This document shows positions 29,296 through 36,472 of a DNA stretch of 47,186 nt, in pieces. Origin of the DNA: an uncultured SAR116 cluster alpha proteobacterium (lineage in GTDB: Bacteria > Pseudomonadota > Alphaproteobacteria > Puniceispirillales > Marisalimonadaceae). The translations under genes and the position numbers were made by a program. The DNA is taken from contig CACBMD010000010.1 in NCBI GenBank assembly GCA_902539895.1, forward strand, positions 1 to 47,186, in the 5' to 3' direction. Position 1 is the stretch's first letter; each line of letters opens with the position of its first letter. The notes under the pieces were generated by a model. It ran no database searches. It was not told the origin of the DNA and worked only from the letters and a program-made list of their open reading frames with translations.

Positions 29296-29838
29296 TTATT
29301 TATTTTCTTCTTTAAGCAATGCTTTTGCAATTGCTTCGTTTAATCCATTACTTTCAGTTGATAAAGAAAAGTTATTATAACTAGTATGTTGACTAGAAAT
29401 TGCAATTGCCAAGGCATCTGAACTGTCTTCATTTTTGGGGACAATATTTAATAATTTTTCAATCATTGATACAATTTGTTCTTTAGATGCATTTCCATAA
29501 CCAGTTACTGTTTTCTTTACAAACTTTGGGGATAACTCATTTATACTTAATCCAGCCTCGGCTAACGCAATCATAGATGCACCTCTTGCCATTCCAAGCT
29601 TTAAACTACTGATTGATCCAGATCCGACAAAAATTTTTTCAATTACGGACATATTAGGATTATATTGATTAATTATTTTTTGTAATTGATTTTTTATTTC
29701 AAGTAACCTTTGCCCATCATCAAGTTTAGTTGAAGGTGATATAGATCCATCTTCAATATGAAAGACTTTATTATGTTTAAACTCAACCACACCCCACCCT
29801 GTATGCCTTAAACCGGGGTCTACACCTATAACTCTCAA
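29296..29838 (-). CDS. ruvC: Crossover junction endonuclease RuvC
   Basis: Resolves Holliday junctions by symmetrical nicking. It has 180 residues. The four acidic catalytic positions are visible: Asp 7 in GVDPGLRHTGWG, Glu in SVIEKIFVG, and two Asp in NEDSSDALAIAI. Follows yebC by 11 bases; yebC-ruvC-ruvA-ruvB is the common order. Confidence 0.96.
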   Translation of the reverse strand: MRVIGVDPGLRHTGWGVVEFKHNKVFHIEDGSISPSTKLDDGQRLLEIKNQLQKIINQYNPNMSVIEKIFVGSGSISSLKLGMARGASMIALAEAGLSINELSPKFVKKTVTGYGNASKEQIVSMIEKLLNIVPKNEDSSDALAIAISSQHTSYNNFSLSTESNGLNEAIAKALLKEENK

Positions 29839-29849
29839 ATTAAAACCTT

Positions 29850-30596
29850 TTATAAGTTGATCTTATTAATTATTTCATCATCAATATCAAAATTACTATA
29901 AACTCCTTGAACATCATCACAATTATCGAGTGTTTCTAGGAGCTTTAAAATTGATGTGGCTTTCTTTTCGTCATCTATTTTAACAAAGTTTACTGGTTGC
30001 CATATAATTTCAGCTTGCTCAGGCATGCCTAATAATTTTTCGAGCTTTTCACGAACATTATTAAACTCATTAACAGATGTAAAAATTTCATGATTATTTT
30101 CATCAGAATTAACATCATCTGCTCCTACTTCAATTGCGATTTCAAAAATATCTTCATCACTTTTAACGTCTTTATTATAAATAATTTGACCAATATTGTT
30201 AAACATAAAAGAAACTGAACCAGTCTCACCCAAAGTTCCACCATATTTTGTAAAAGATGATCTTACTTCTGCCGCTGTTCTATTTCGATTATCTGTTACT
30301 GCATCAACAATCATAGCAATTCCACTGTTTGCGTAACCTTCATATCTAATTTCTTCAAGATTTGATGATTGACCAATTTCTGCTTTTTTAATTACTCTTT
30401 CGATATTATCTTTTGGCATATTTACCGATCTACAAGCAGCCAAAGCAGATCTTAACCTTGGATTACTTGATGGGTCTGTGCCTCCGCGAACAGCTACTTG
30501 TAATTCTTTTGTAAGCCTTGCAAATCTTTTTGCGCGCTTTGCATCTTGAGCTCCTTTACGATGCATAATATTTTTAAATTTCGAGTGACCTGCCAT
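29850..30596 (-). CDS. yebC: YebC/PmpR family protein
   Basis: Cytoplasmic YebC-type protein. Recent work ties the family to translation of proline-rich stretches; older annotation is transcriptional regulator. It has 248 residues with the family start MAGHSKFKNIMHRKGAQDAK and MPKDNIERVIKKAE in the first domain. Located between ymdB and ruvC. EF-P, which also relieves polyproline stalling, is encoded in the same window, and the TolA PPPPP run is a possible client of either (inference). Confidence 0.95.
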   Translation of the reverse strand: MAGHSKFKNIMHRKGAQDAKRAKRFARLTKELQVAVRGGTDPSSNPRLRSALAACRSVNMPKDNIERVIKKAEIGQSSNLEEIRYEGYANSGIAMIVDAVTDNRNRTAAEVRSSFTKYGGTLGETGSVSFMFNNIGQIIYNKDVKSDEDIFEIAIEVGADDVNSDENNHEIFTSVNEFNNVREKLEKLLGMPEQAEIIWQPVNFVKIDDEKKATSILKLLETLDNCDDVQGVYSNFDIDDEIINKINL

Positions 30597-30622
30597 TTAA
30601 ATAACTCCAATAAAATAAAAGA

Positions 30623-31435
30623 TTAGGTTTTTAAAAATATTTGTTCTAATTTGCCACCTAATCTAAGAGGATTTATTGATTTACTCAAACCATTAATATT
30701 CGTTTCAATTACAACAGCACATAAAGTTGGCTCCCCAGTTGATACTTCGAGTCTAGTTTTTTTATTATTTGGATATAAAAACCTATTAAGAGCATCCTCT
30801 TTATTCATTCCAATTATAGAATTGTAATCTCCACTCATACCAACATCTGTTATATACGCTGTACCTTTTTCTAATATTTGATGATCGGCAGTAGGTACAT
30901 GTGTATGAGTTCCAACCACTGCGGATACTTCTCCATCAAGTGCATTAGCTATTGCCATTTTTTCAGATGAAGCTTCACCATGCACGTCAACTAATGAAAA
31001 ATTAACATTTTGATTTAATTTTAAATATTTGACAATGTCTGGAATTTTTTCGAACACAGGATCAGTTCTGGTCATAAATAAATTAGTCATAATATTTGCA
31101 ACACCAATAGTACCTGCATTTACTTTGATGATAGTCATTCCTAATCCAGGTGTTCCTTTTATCATATTTAAAGGACGAAGCAACCTTTCACTTTTGGATA
31201 TATAAGATATTATTTCTCTTTTATCCCAAATATGATTTCCAGTTGTCAGAACGTCAGCACCAGCTGAAAAAAAATCATCACATATTGATGGAGTAACACC
31301 AAATCCCCCAGCTGCATTTTCAACATTAACAATTATGGCATCAAGTTGTAGTTGCTCCCTCAATTCTACAATTTTCTTTTGAGCAAAATGTCTTGCTTTT
31401 CTTCCTACTATGTCTCCAACAAATAAAACTCTCAT
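30623..31435 (-). CDS. YmdB-type metallophosphoesterase (TIGR00282)
   Basis: Calcineurin-like phosphoesterase of the YmdB family, which hydrolyses 2',3'-cyclic nucleotides or cAMP in studied cases. It has 270 residues. Seen: GDIVGRKARHFAQ, the NVENAAGGFGVTPS metal-ligand segment, TTGNHIWDKREI, VDVHGEASSEKMA and GTHTHVPTADHQIL, all metal-binding positions. It lies between the 5-FCL gene and yebC, a usual alphaproteobacterial position. Confidence 0.9.
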   Translation of the reverse strand: MRVLFVGDIVGRKARHFAQKKIVELREQLQLDAIIVNVENAAGGFGVTPSICDDFFSAGADVLTTGNHIWDKREIISYISKSERLLRPLNMIKGTPGLGMTIIKVNAGTIGVANIMTNLFMTRTDPVFEKIPDIVKYLKLNQNVNFSLVDVHGEASSEKMAIANALDGEVSAVVGTHTHVPTADHQILEKGTAYITDVGMSGDYNSIIGMNKEDALNRFLYPNNKKTRLEVSTGEPTLCAVVIETNINGLSKSINPLRLGGKLEQIFLKT

Positions 31436-31455
31436 AAAACCTTCTTTAAATTTTA

Positions 31456-32042
31456 TTAATTAACATTGGATAACACTTCGTTTTCTGTAATAATATAATC
31501 CAATCTCATGTCATGCTTTTCACTAGGTATTTCTTTTTCTTCTTGAATGCTATAGGCAAGTCCAATTGTAATAAAAAATTTTTTTTCTTTTTGAAAGTGT
31601 TTTTTTAAAAAATAGATTGATTTATCGTAATATCCACCACCATAACCTAGCCTAAACAATCCTCTATCAAATGAAAGCATTGGAACCACTAATATTTGTG
31701 GTAAGATAGATATCTGCTTTTTTGAAGGTTCCATCGTACCAAGTGGACCCTGTGTTAGTTGGTCTGTGGGTAGCCATTTCTTGAAAATCAAAGAATTTTT
31801 TTTTTTGTCTATTAAGGGTAAAGAGAGTGTTACGTTTTTTTTTTGTAAATAATTGATAAAATCAAAAGGGGAAATCTCATTATTTATTGGGAAGTATAAA
31901 CTTGCAGTTTGAATTTTTTTATTAGTGAGAAAAATTTTGTTTAGACAAATATGAATTTTATTTTTTAAATTTTCTTTTGCACTTAATCCTAGGTTAAAAT
32001 TTATTCTTTTTTTTTTGCAACAATTCTAAATTTATTTTTCAT
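31456..32042 (-). CDS. 5-formyltetrahydrofolate cyclo-ligase, frameshifted at an A10 run
   Basis: Converts 5-formyl-THF to 5,10-methenyl-THF with ATP, returning the stored folate to the one-carbon pool (YgfA/MTHFS family). The main frame contains YFPINNEISPF, TLSLPLID, the P-rich GPLGTMEPSKK and LFRLGYGGGYYDKS, all family hallmarks, but has no credible start upstream of them; the first start-like codon, TTG 31791, is past the first third. ATG 32042 opens a 13-codon frame (KNKFRIVAKKKE, stop 32001-32003). Reading one extra A in the ten-A run at 32007-32016 joins it to RINFNLGLSAKENL and gives about 195 residues, the normal length. It is the downstream partner of zapA and 6S RNA. Confidence 0.8.
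32007..32016 (-). other. A10 frameshift site in the 5-FCL gene
   Basis: Frame from ATG 32042: GCA AAA AAA AAA GAA TAA. A -1 shift anywhere in the run (for instance A-AAA-AAA) or one extra A continues as AGA ATA AAT into the cyclo-ligase frame. Two further runs inside the same gene, A10 at 31835-31844 and A11 at 31796-31806, are in frame with conserved sequence on both sides. Confidence 0.6.
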
Positions 32043-32059
32043 TTAAATCTCTAATTTTA

Positions 32060-32217
32060 ATGTGAAGGCCAAATAGTCGTTGGATAAGTTATCCTATGTT
32101 GCCTGATAAACAGGTGGGTGCCATTTAATTTAACCAAAGCTAAAACAGTGACGGCCCCCTAAGAATACTTATGGCCCCAAGGATTAAAGTTCCTAACGTA
32201 AGATCCAGCCTCCAAAA
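32060..32217 (-). ncRNA. ssrS: 6S RNA
   Basis: Non-coding region between zapA and the 5-FCL gene, the canonical 6S position. The minus-strand transcript closes on itself: GGAGGC (32213-32208) pairs with GCCTTC (32069-32064), and CGTT-A-GGA (32198-32191) with TCCAACG (32084-32078). Inside are CCTTGGGGCC and GGGGGCCGTCACTG, G-rich patches like those flanking the open-promoter-mimicking bubble of alphaproteobacterial 6S, and a GGCACCCACCTG segment. 6S RNA binds sigma-70 holoenzyme and damps housekeeping transcription. The ends are approximate. Structure and context are seen; the name rests on context plus motif memory. Confidence 0.8.
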
Positions 32218-32224
32218 TACAAAT

Positions 32225-32536
32225 TTATTTATTTTCAAGTAATTTTGCAACTTTATTCATTCTTTCGGTATTTTTTTCTAGCCAATTAACAAGTTCATTC
32301 ATATTATTATCAACGTATGTTGTATTTTCTTTTTCGATTAATTTGTCAGCTAAAATTAAGGATGTCATAGCTAATAGTCTTGTCTCACCTATGGTTTCCG
32401 AAACATTAGATAAACTTGCAATGACTTTATTTACCTCTTTTGCTGATTCCATAAGTCTATCCTCTTCTCCAGCCATACAAGAAACTGGATAAACAACCCC
32501 ATTGATTTCAATCTTAACAGTTAAAGTTTCTGACAT
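32225..32536 (-). CDS. zapA: Cell division protein ZapA
   Basis: Small Z-ring-associated protein that cross-links FtsZ filaments. It has 103 residues: VKIEINGVVYPVSCMAGEEDRLMESAKEV-type N-terminal globular domain (a beta hairpin then helix), followed by a C-terminal dimerising coiled coil. Location upstream of 6S RNA and the 5-FCL gene is diagnostic. Starts just after the DUF4164-like gene. Confidence 0.9.
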   Translation of the reverse strand: MSETLTVKIEINGVVYPVSCMAGEEDRLMESAKEVNKVIASLSNVSETIGETRLLAMTSLILADKLIEKENTTYVDNNMNELVNWLEKNTERMNKVAKLLENK

Positions 32537-32544
32537 TTCATACC

Positions 32545-32793
32545 TTACAACACTTTTTTGTTCTGATTATCTGTAGAATTTTGTAAATCAACTTTCAAAT
32601 CTTCCAAACATCTTTCAGCTTCAAGAAATTTTTCATTAGCTTTTTTTAAATCTCTTTTAATAGAATCAAGTTTTTCTTTATTAGTAATACTTTCTGCAAT
32701 GTGGCTTTCAAGTATTTTCATGCTTTTATCAAAAGACGCCTGTAAATCTCTAATTTTTTTAATTTTTTTAGCGCTTGTCTCATTAATTTCCAT
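32545..32793 (-). CDS. DUF4164-like coiled-coil protein
   Basis: An 82-residue protein predicted to be almost entirely helical coiled coil (KIKKIRDLQASFDKSM through LEAERCLEDLKVDLQ). Alphaproteobacteria often carry a short DUF4164 protein just before zapA, and this fits by size and place. A role in division is guilt by association only. First gene of the DUF4164-zapA-6S-5-FCL unit, divergent from the aldolase gene. Confidence 0.65.
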   Translation of the reverse strand: MEINETSAKKIKKIRDLQASFDKSMKILESHIAESITNKEKLDSIKRDLKKANEKFLEAERCLEDLKVDLQNSTDNQNKKVL

Positions 32794-32934
32794 AAATAGT
32801 TACTCAACATATAATTGCATTTTTTATAAATAAATATAATAACAGATCTAACCTACAATGAACAAATTATATTGTAATTCATAAAATTTAAATTTATAGA
32901 TACTAAATATTATTTATAAAATTTGATATTTATC

Positions 32935-32943
32935 TGTTATAAT
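32935..32943 (+). promoter_or_regulatory. Candidate extended -10 promoter of the aldolase operon
   Basis: TG-T-TATAAT 18 bases before the aldolase ATG, followed by AGGGA as ribosome-binding site. The 11-mer GTTATAATACA here recurs exactly before ispB (43167-43177). No good -35 hexamer is seen. If correct, the 5' leader is only about a dozen bases. Confidence 0.45.
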
Positions 32944-32960
32944 ACAGGGAAAGATTTAAT

Positions 32961-33887
32961 ATGAAATTTACAAGAAATGTTAAGAGAATATTAAGCTATT
33001 ATGAAAGTGATAATCCTGGCGTAAAAGCAAATTTAGCTAGAATTTTAACATCTGGAAAGTTAGGTGGAACTGGAAAGTTAGTGATACTTCCTGTTGATCA
33101 GGGATTTGAACATGGCCCAGCTAGATCATTTGCCAAAAATTCTCCAGCATACGATCCTCATTATCACTTCAAACTAGCAATTGACGCTGGACTTTCTGCT
33201 TTTGCTGCACCATTAGGTATGCTAGAGGCTGGAGCTGATACTTTTGCAGGTCAAATCCCTTTAATTATGAAAGTTAATAGTTCAAATTCTTTAGCAAACG
33301 AGAAAACTGCCCCATCACAAGCTTTAACTGGTTCAGTGAGTGAAGCTATTAGATTAGGATGTTCAGCAGTCGGCTTCACTATTTATCCTGGATCAGAGAT
33401 GGCCTTAGATATGATATCTAACATACAAGAAATAGCTGTCGAAGCAAAAGATGCAGGCCTAGCTGTCGTAGTATGGAGTTATCCTAGAGGTGGAAATATA
33501 AGTAAAGAAGGTGAAACTGCGATAGACATTGTCTCTTATGCTGCCCACATGGCAGCTCTGGTTGGAGCACATATTATTAAGGTAAAACCTCCAACTTCCT
33601 TTATAGAACAAGATGAAGCTAAAAAAGTTTATTTATCAGAAAATATTCCAATTTCGTCACTAAATGAAAGAATAAAGCACGTTGTTCAGTCATGTTTTAA
33701 TGGAAAGAGACTTGTAGTTTTTTCAGGTGGTTCATCTAAAAATAAAGAAAGCCTTTTAGAAGAGATTAGAGAATTATATCTAGGTGGTGCGAGTGGATCA
33801 ATTATTGGAAGAAATTCTTTTCAAAGACCATTTAGCGAAGCACTAGCTCTTTTGAACCAAATTATAGAAATATATAGAGGAAAGTGA
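32961..33887 (+). CDS. Class I fructose-bisphosphate aldolase (DhnA type)
   Basis: Schiff-base aldolase interconverting fructose-1,6-bisphosphate with DHAP and glyceraldehyde-3-phosphate. It has 308 residues of the archaeal/DhnA type rather than the eukaryotic class I type. Seen: ILPVDQGFEHGPARSFA near the N-terminus, a central GSEMALDMISNI segment, the Schiff-base lysine region AHIIKVKPP, and phosphate-binding VVFSGGSSKNKE plus GGASGSIIGRNSFQRP. It is followed one base later by efp. Confidence 0.9.
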   Translation: MKFTRNVKRILSYYESDNPGVKANLARILTSGKLGGTGKLVILPVDQGFEHGPARSFAKNSPAYDPHYHFKLAIDAGLSAFAAPLGMLEAGADTFAGQIPLIMKVNSSNSLANEKTAPSQALTGSVSEAIRLGCSAVGFTIYPGSEMALDMISNIQEIAVEAKDAGLAVVVWSYPRGGNISKEGETAIDIVSYAAHMAALVGAHIIKVKPPTSFIEQDEAKKVYLSENIPISSLNERIKHVVQSCFNGKRLVVFSGGSSKNKESLLEEIRELYLGGASGSIIGRNSFQRPFSEALALLNQIIEIYRGK

Positions 33888-33888
33888 T

Positions 33889-34455
33889 TTGAAAGTAAAT
33901 GGTAATACAATTAAACCAGGCAATGTTATCAAACATAAAAATGGATTATGGGTAGCAACTAAAACTAGTCACGTTAAACCTGGGAAAGGTGGGGCTTTTG
34001 CACAGATAGAACTGAGAAATTTAAAAGATGGCACTAAACTAAACGAACGTTTTCGATCATCCGAAAGTGTTGAAAAAGTTATTCTTGAAGAAACTCCACA
34101 CATATTTTTATATAAGGAAGACCAAAATCTTATATTCATGAATAATGATACTTTTGAACAGACAAGTGTAAATATTGATATGATTGGAGACCAGTCTGCT
34201 TTTTTACAAGATGGCATGAATGTTATTATTAATATATATAATGATGAACCTGTTTCAGTTATTATGCCAGATAGTTGTATTGAAGAAATTATTGAGGCTG
34301 ATGCTGTTATCAAGGGTCAAACTGTATCTTCATCATTCAAACCTGCAATTTTAAAAAATGGTGTAAAAGTTATGGTTCCTGGACACATTGAAATTGGCAC
34401 AAAAATAGTTGTAAGACCTTCTGATTGTTCATACGTAGAAAAAGCAAAAATTTAA
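33889..34455 (+). CDS. efp: Translation elongation factor P
   Basis: Binds between the P and E sites and promotes peptide bonds in proline runs. It has 188 residues with the three-domain fold. The loop PGKGGAF carries the conserved lysine that is beta-lysylated where EpmA/EpmB exist. Other family blocks: LRNLKDGTKLNERFRSSE and PGHIEIGTKIVVRPSDCSYVEKAK. The start is TTG 33889, supported by AGAGG (33876-33880) 8 bases before it and by alignment with the normal N-terminus. It is apparently co-transcribed with the aldolase gene. Confidence 0.95.
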   Translation: MKVNGNTIKPGNVIKHKNGLWVATKTSHVKPGKGGAFAQIELRNLKDGTKLNERFRSSESVEKVILEETPHIFLYKEDQNLIFMNNDTFEQTSVNIDMIGDQSAFLQDGMNVIINIYNDEPVSVIMPDSCIEEIIEADAVIKGQTVSSSFKPAILKNGVKVMVPGHIEIGTKIVVRPSDCSYVEKAKI

Positions 34456-34496
34456 ATTAATTTGTATTTTTAATTTTTTTCTGATTTGGAGTGATA

Positions 34497-35297
34497 ATGA
34501 GTAACAGATCACCACTTATAAATGTTATTTTTCAATCCTTAAATAAGGTAACAAAAAATATGTTAAGAGATTTTGGAGAAATAGAAAATTTACAGGTTTC
34601 TCCTAGTTCATTGGAACAATTTGTTTCCAAAACTGAGAAAAAAATTTCTATATCTCTCTTAAATGATTTGACAAAATCAAGACCAGAATGGGGTGTTAAG
34701 TTTAATAATGAACCAGGTTATATTAAGGATAAACATAATTGGATAGTAGATACATTAAATGGTCGGTTTAATTTTTTACACGGATTACCTTATTTTGCAA
34801 TCTCTGTAGCTGTGGAGCTTAATAATGAAATTTTATCTACTGTTATCTTTGATCCTATTAGAGATGAATTTTATTTTGCTGAAAAAGGTAAAGGCTCTTT
34901 CCTAAATGATAGAAGAATAAGAGTGTCAAAAAGAAATAAGTTAAATTTGTGTATATTTTCAATATATGATGAAAATACATTAAACCACAAAGGTTCTGCA
35001 ATAAATTTTTTTGAAAAAATAAATCTTTTGTCTTATCAATCTTCTTCAGTTATCCGTTCATTTGGTTCATCAGCACTAAATTTTGCTTGGTTAGCATCTG
35101 GAAAAATTGATTGTTTATTCGTTAATAAACTTAATAAAAATCAAATTTCATGTGGGCAACTTCTTATTAAAGAAGCTGGAGGCTATTTAACAGATTTAAA
35201 ATATATTAATGCTTATGACACACAGAATGATTTATTGATAGGAGCAAACCCAACATTACACAAAGAAATATTAAAAACATTAAATCATAAAAATTAA
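34497..35297 (+). CDS. SuhB/inositol monophosphatase-like protein, probable pseudoenzyme
   Basis: About 266 residues, recognisably SuhB-like across its length: the N-terminus SPLINVIFQSLNKVTKNMLRDFGE, the FLHGLPYFAISVAVE block, IFDPIRDEFYFAEKGKGSFLND and the C-terminal LLIKEAGGYLTD. The metal site is altered: DPLDGT is here DTLNGR (Asp 85 kept, the second Asp replaced by Asn 88), WDVAAG is NQISCG (215-220), and no glutamate sits in the usual GEE position (GVKFNNEPG). Loss of phosphatase activity is inferred. In E. coli SuhB has a separate structural role in rRNA antitermination. ATG 34497 is chosen because GGAG lies 5 bases upstream; a GTG at 34491 overlaps that site. Confidence 0.8.
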   Translation: MSNRSPLINVIFQSLNKVTKNMLRDFGEIENLQVSPSSLEQFVSKTEKKISISLLNDLTKSRPEWGVKFNNEPGYIKDKHNWIVDTLNGRFNFLHGLPYFAISVAVELNNEILSTVIFDPIRDEFYFAEKGKGSFLNDRRIRVSKRNKLNLCIFSIYDENTLNHKGSAINFFEKINLLSYQSSSVIRSFGSSALNFAWLASGKIDCLFVNKLNKNQISCGQLLIKEAGGYLTDLKYINAYDTQNDLLIGANPTLHKEILKTLNHKN

Positions 35298-35320
35298 TTT
35301 ATTGATAGTTTGTTTTGTGT

Positions 35321-35339
35321 CATGAAAAAGTCATGTTTT
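35321..35339 (+). terminator. Weak candidate terminator after the suhB-like gene
   Basis: CATGA-AAAAG-TCATG hairpin of 5 base pairs followed by TTTT. The stem is short and A-T containing, so this is a possibility only. It separates the aldolase-efp-suhB group from the MotA/OmpA pair. Confidence 0.3.
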
Positions 35340-35392
35340 AATGTAGGTTAGTTTAGTTATTCTTATAATTAAATTTTATTGAAAGTGAAGAA

Positions 35393-36445
35393 ATGACAGA
35401 TCCAAATAAATATGCTTTTAGAATGTTATTCTTATTAGCAATTGTTGCAGCACTTATAACTCTTTTATTTGATCCTTTGAAAAATGCTTTTGAAGGAAAC
35501 GTAGCCTTAAATAGTGTTATAATTAGTACATTTGTTTTAGGTGCGGTTTTTTCTTTTCGTCAAACAGCCCGTCTAAGTAAAGAAGCTAAATGGCTTAAAG
35601 TAATTAAAAGAAAAGATAGTTTAATGCCAGCGAATGTAGCTCTAAAGATTAAACCAACTCTGCTTGCACCGGTGGCTGCTGTACTTTCAGATGATAGAAA
35701 TGAAAACCCTTCTTTATCTGCAAATTCTCTTGCTACTATTTTAGAAGGGGTCTCATCAAGATTGGATGAAAGTAGAGAAATACTAAGATACATGATCGGT
35801 TTACTTGTTTTTCTAGGACTATTAGGGACTTTTTGGGGTTTATTACAAACAATTTCTTCAGTATCTGGAGTAATTAATACTATTGACTTTAATATTGGAA
35901 ATATTGCTAACCAGGGAAACAATTTATTTATGGAAATTCAAAAAGGGCTAAGTGCTCCACTAGATGGAATGTCAACTGCTTTTTCTTCTTCTTTATTTGG
36001 TTTAGCTGGATCCTTAATACTTGGCTTCCTTGATCTGCAAGTAGGTCAAGCAAGTAATAGGTTTTTCAATGAACTAGAAGACTGGTTATCTCAAATGGCT
36101 ATTTTTACAACTAATGAGTCAGGAAATTCTGGTCTAAGTGAAGCTGCTGTTGAAAGTCTTGTGCTAGTGGCAAAAAGGGCAAACCAAAATGAAAATGATA
36201 GGGTAAGAATTTCAGAAAATATTAATGAACTTACAATTGTATTAAATAGATTAGTAGAAAAACTTGATGAGGATAGATCAATGAAGGATCATTTAGTAAC
36301 TATTACATCTATTTTAAAAAATTTAGGAGAAGAAAATACTGGGAAAATTTCTGAAATTCAATCTAATTTAACTATTGAGTTAAGGTCTATTTCAAAACAA
36401 TTGTCTAATTTAGAAAAATCAATAATCAAACTCAATGACAAATAA
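35393..36445 (+). CDS. MotA/TolQ/ExbB-like proton channel protein
   Basis: A 350-residue inner-membrane protein. Predicted helices at about 12-30, 41-58, 134-156 and 190-212; the last two include GLLVFLGLLGTFWGLLQTIS and SSSLFGLAGSLILGFLDLQ, the conserved channel block of the family (compare TVWG in TolQ). The C-terminal 120 residues are a charged helical domain. It pairs with the following OmpA/MotB-like gene. The same pair beside suhB/rpmE is found in many alphaproteobacteria, often annotated as a flagellar motor, but no flagellar gene is in this window. Function unproven. Confidence 0.82.
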   Translation: MTDPNKYAFRMLFLLAIVAALITLLFDPLKNAFEGNVALNSVIISTFVLGAVFSFRQTARLSKEAKWLKVIKRKDSLMPANVALKIKPTLLAPVAAVLSDDRNENPSLSANSLATILEGVSSRLDESREILRYMIGLLVFLGLLGTFWGLLQTISSVSGVINTIDFNIGNIANQGNNLFMEIQKGLSAPLDGMSTAFSSSLFGLAGSLILGFLDLQVGQASNRFFNELEDWLSQMAIFTTNESGNSGLSEAAVESLVLVAKRANQNENDRVRISENINELTIVLNRLVEKLDEDRSMKDHLVTITSILKNLGEENTGKISEIQSNLTIELRSISKQLSNLEKSIIKLNDK

Positions 36446-36472
36446 AAGCATAGATTTCTTAAGAGATTTTTT

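Noticed and set aside
32794-32960. Small RNA or extra gene in the gap between the DUF4164-like gene and the aldolase gene
   Set aside because: Only AT-rich sequence with promoter-like hexamers is visible; no stable structure or credible frame.
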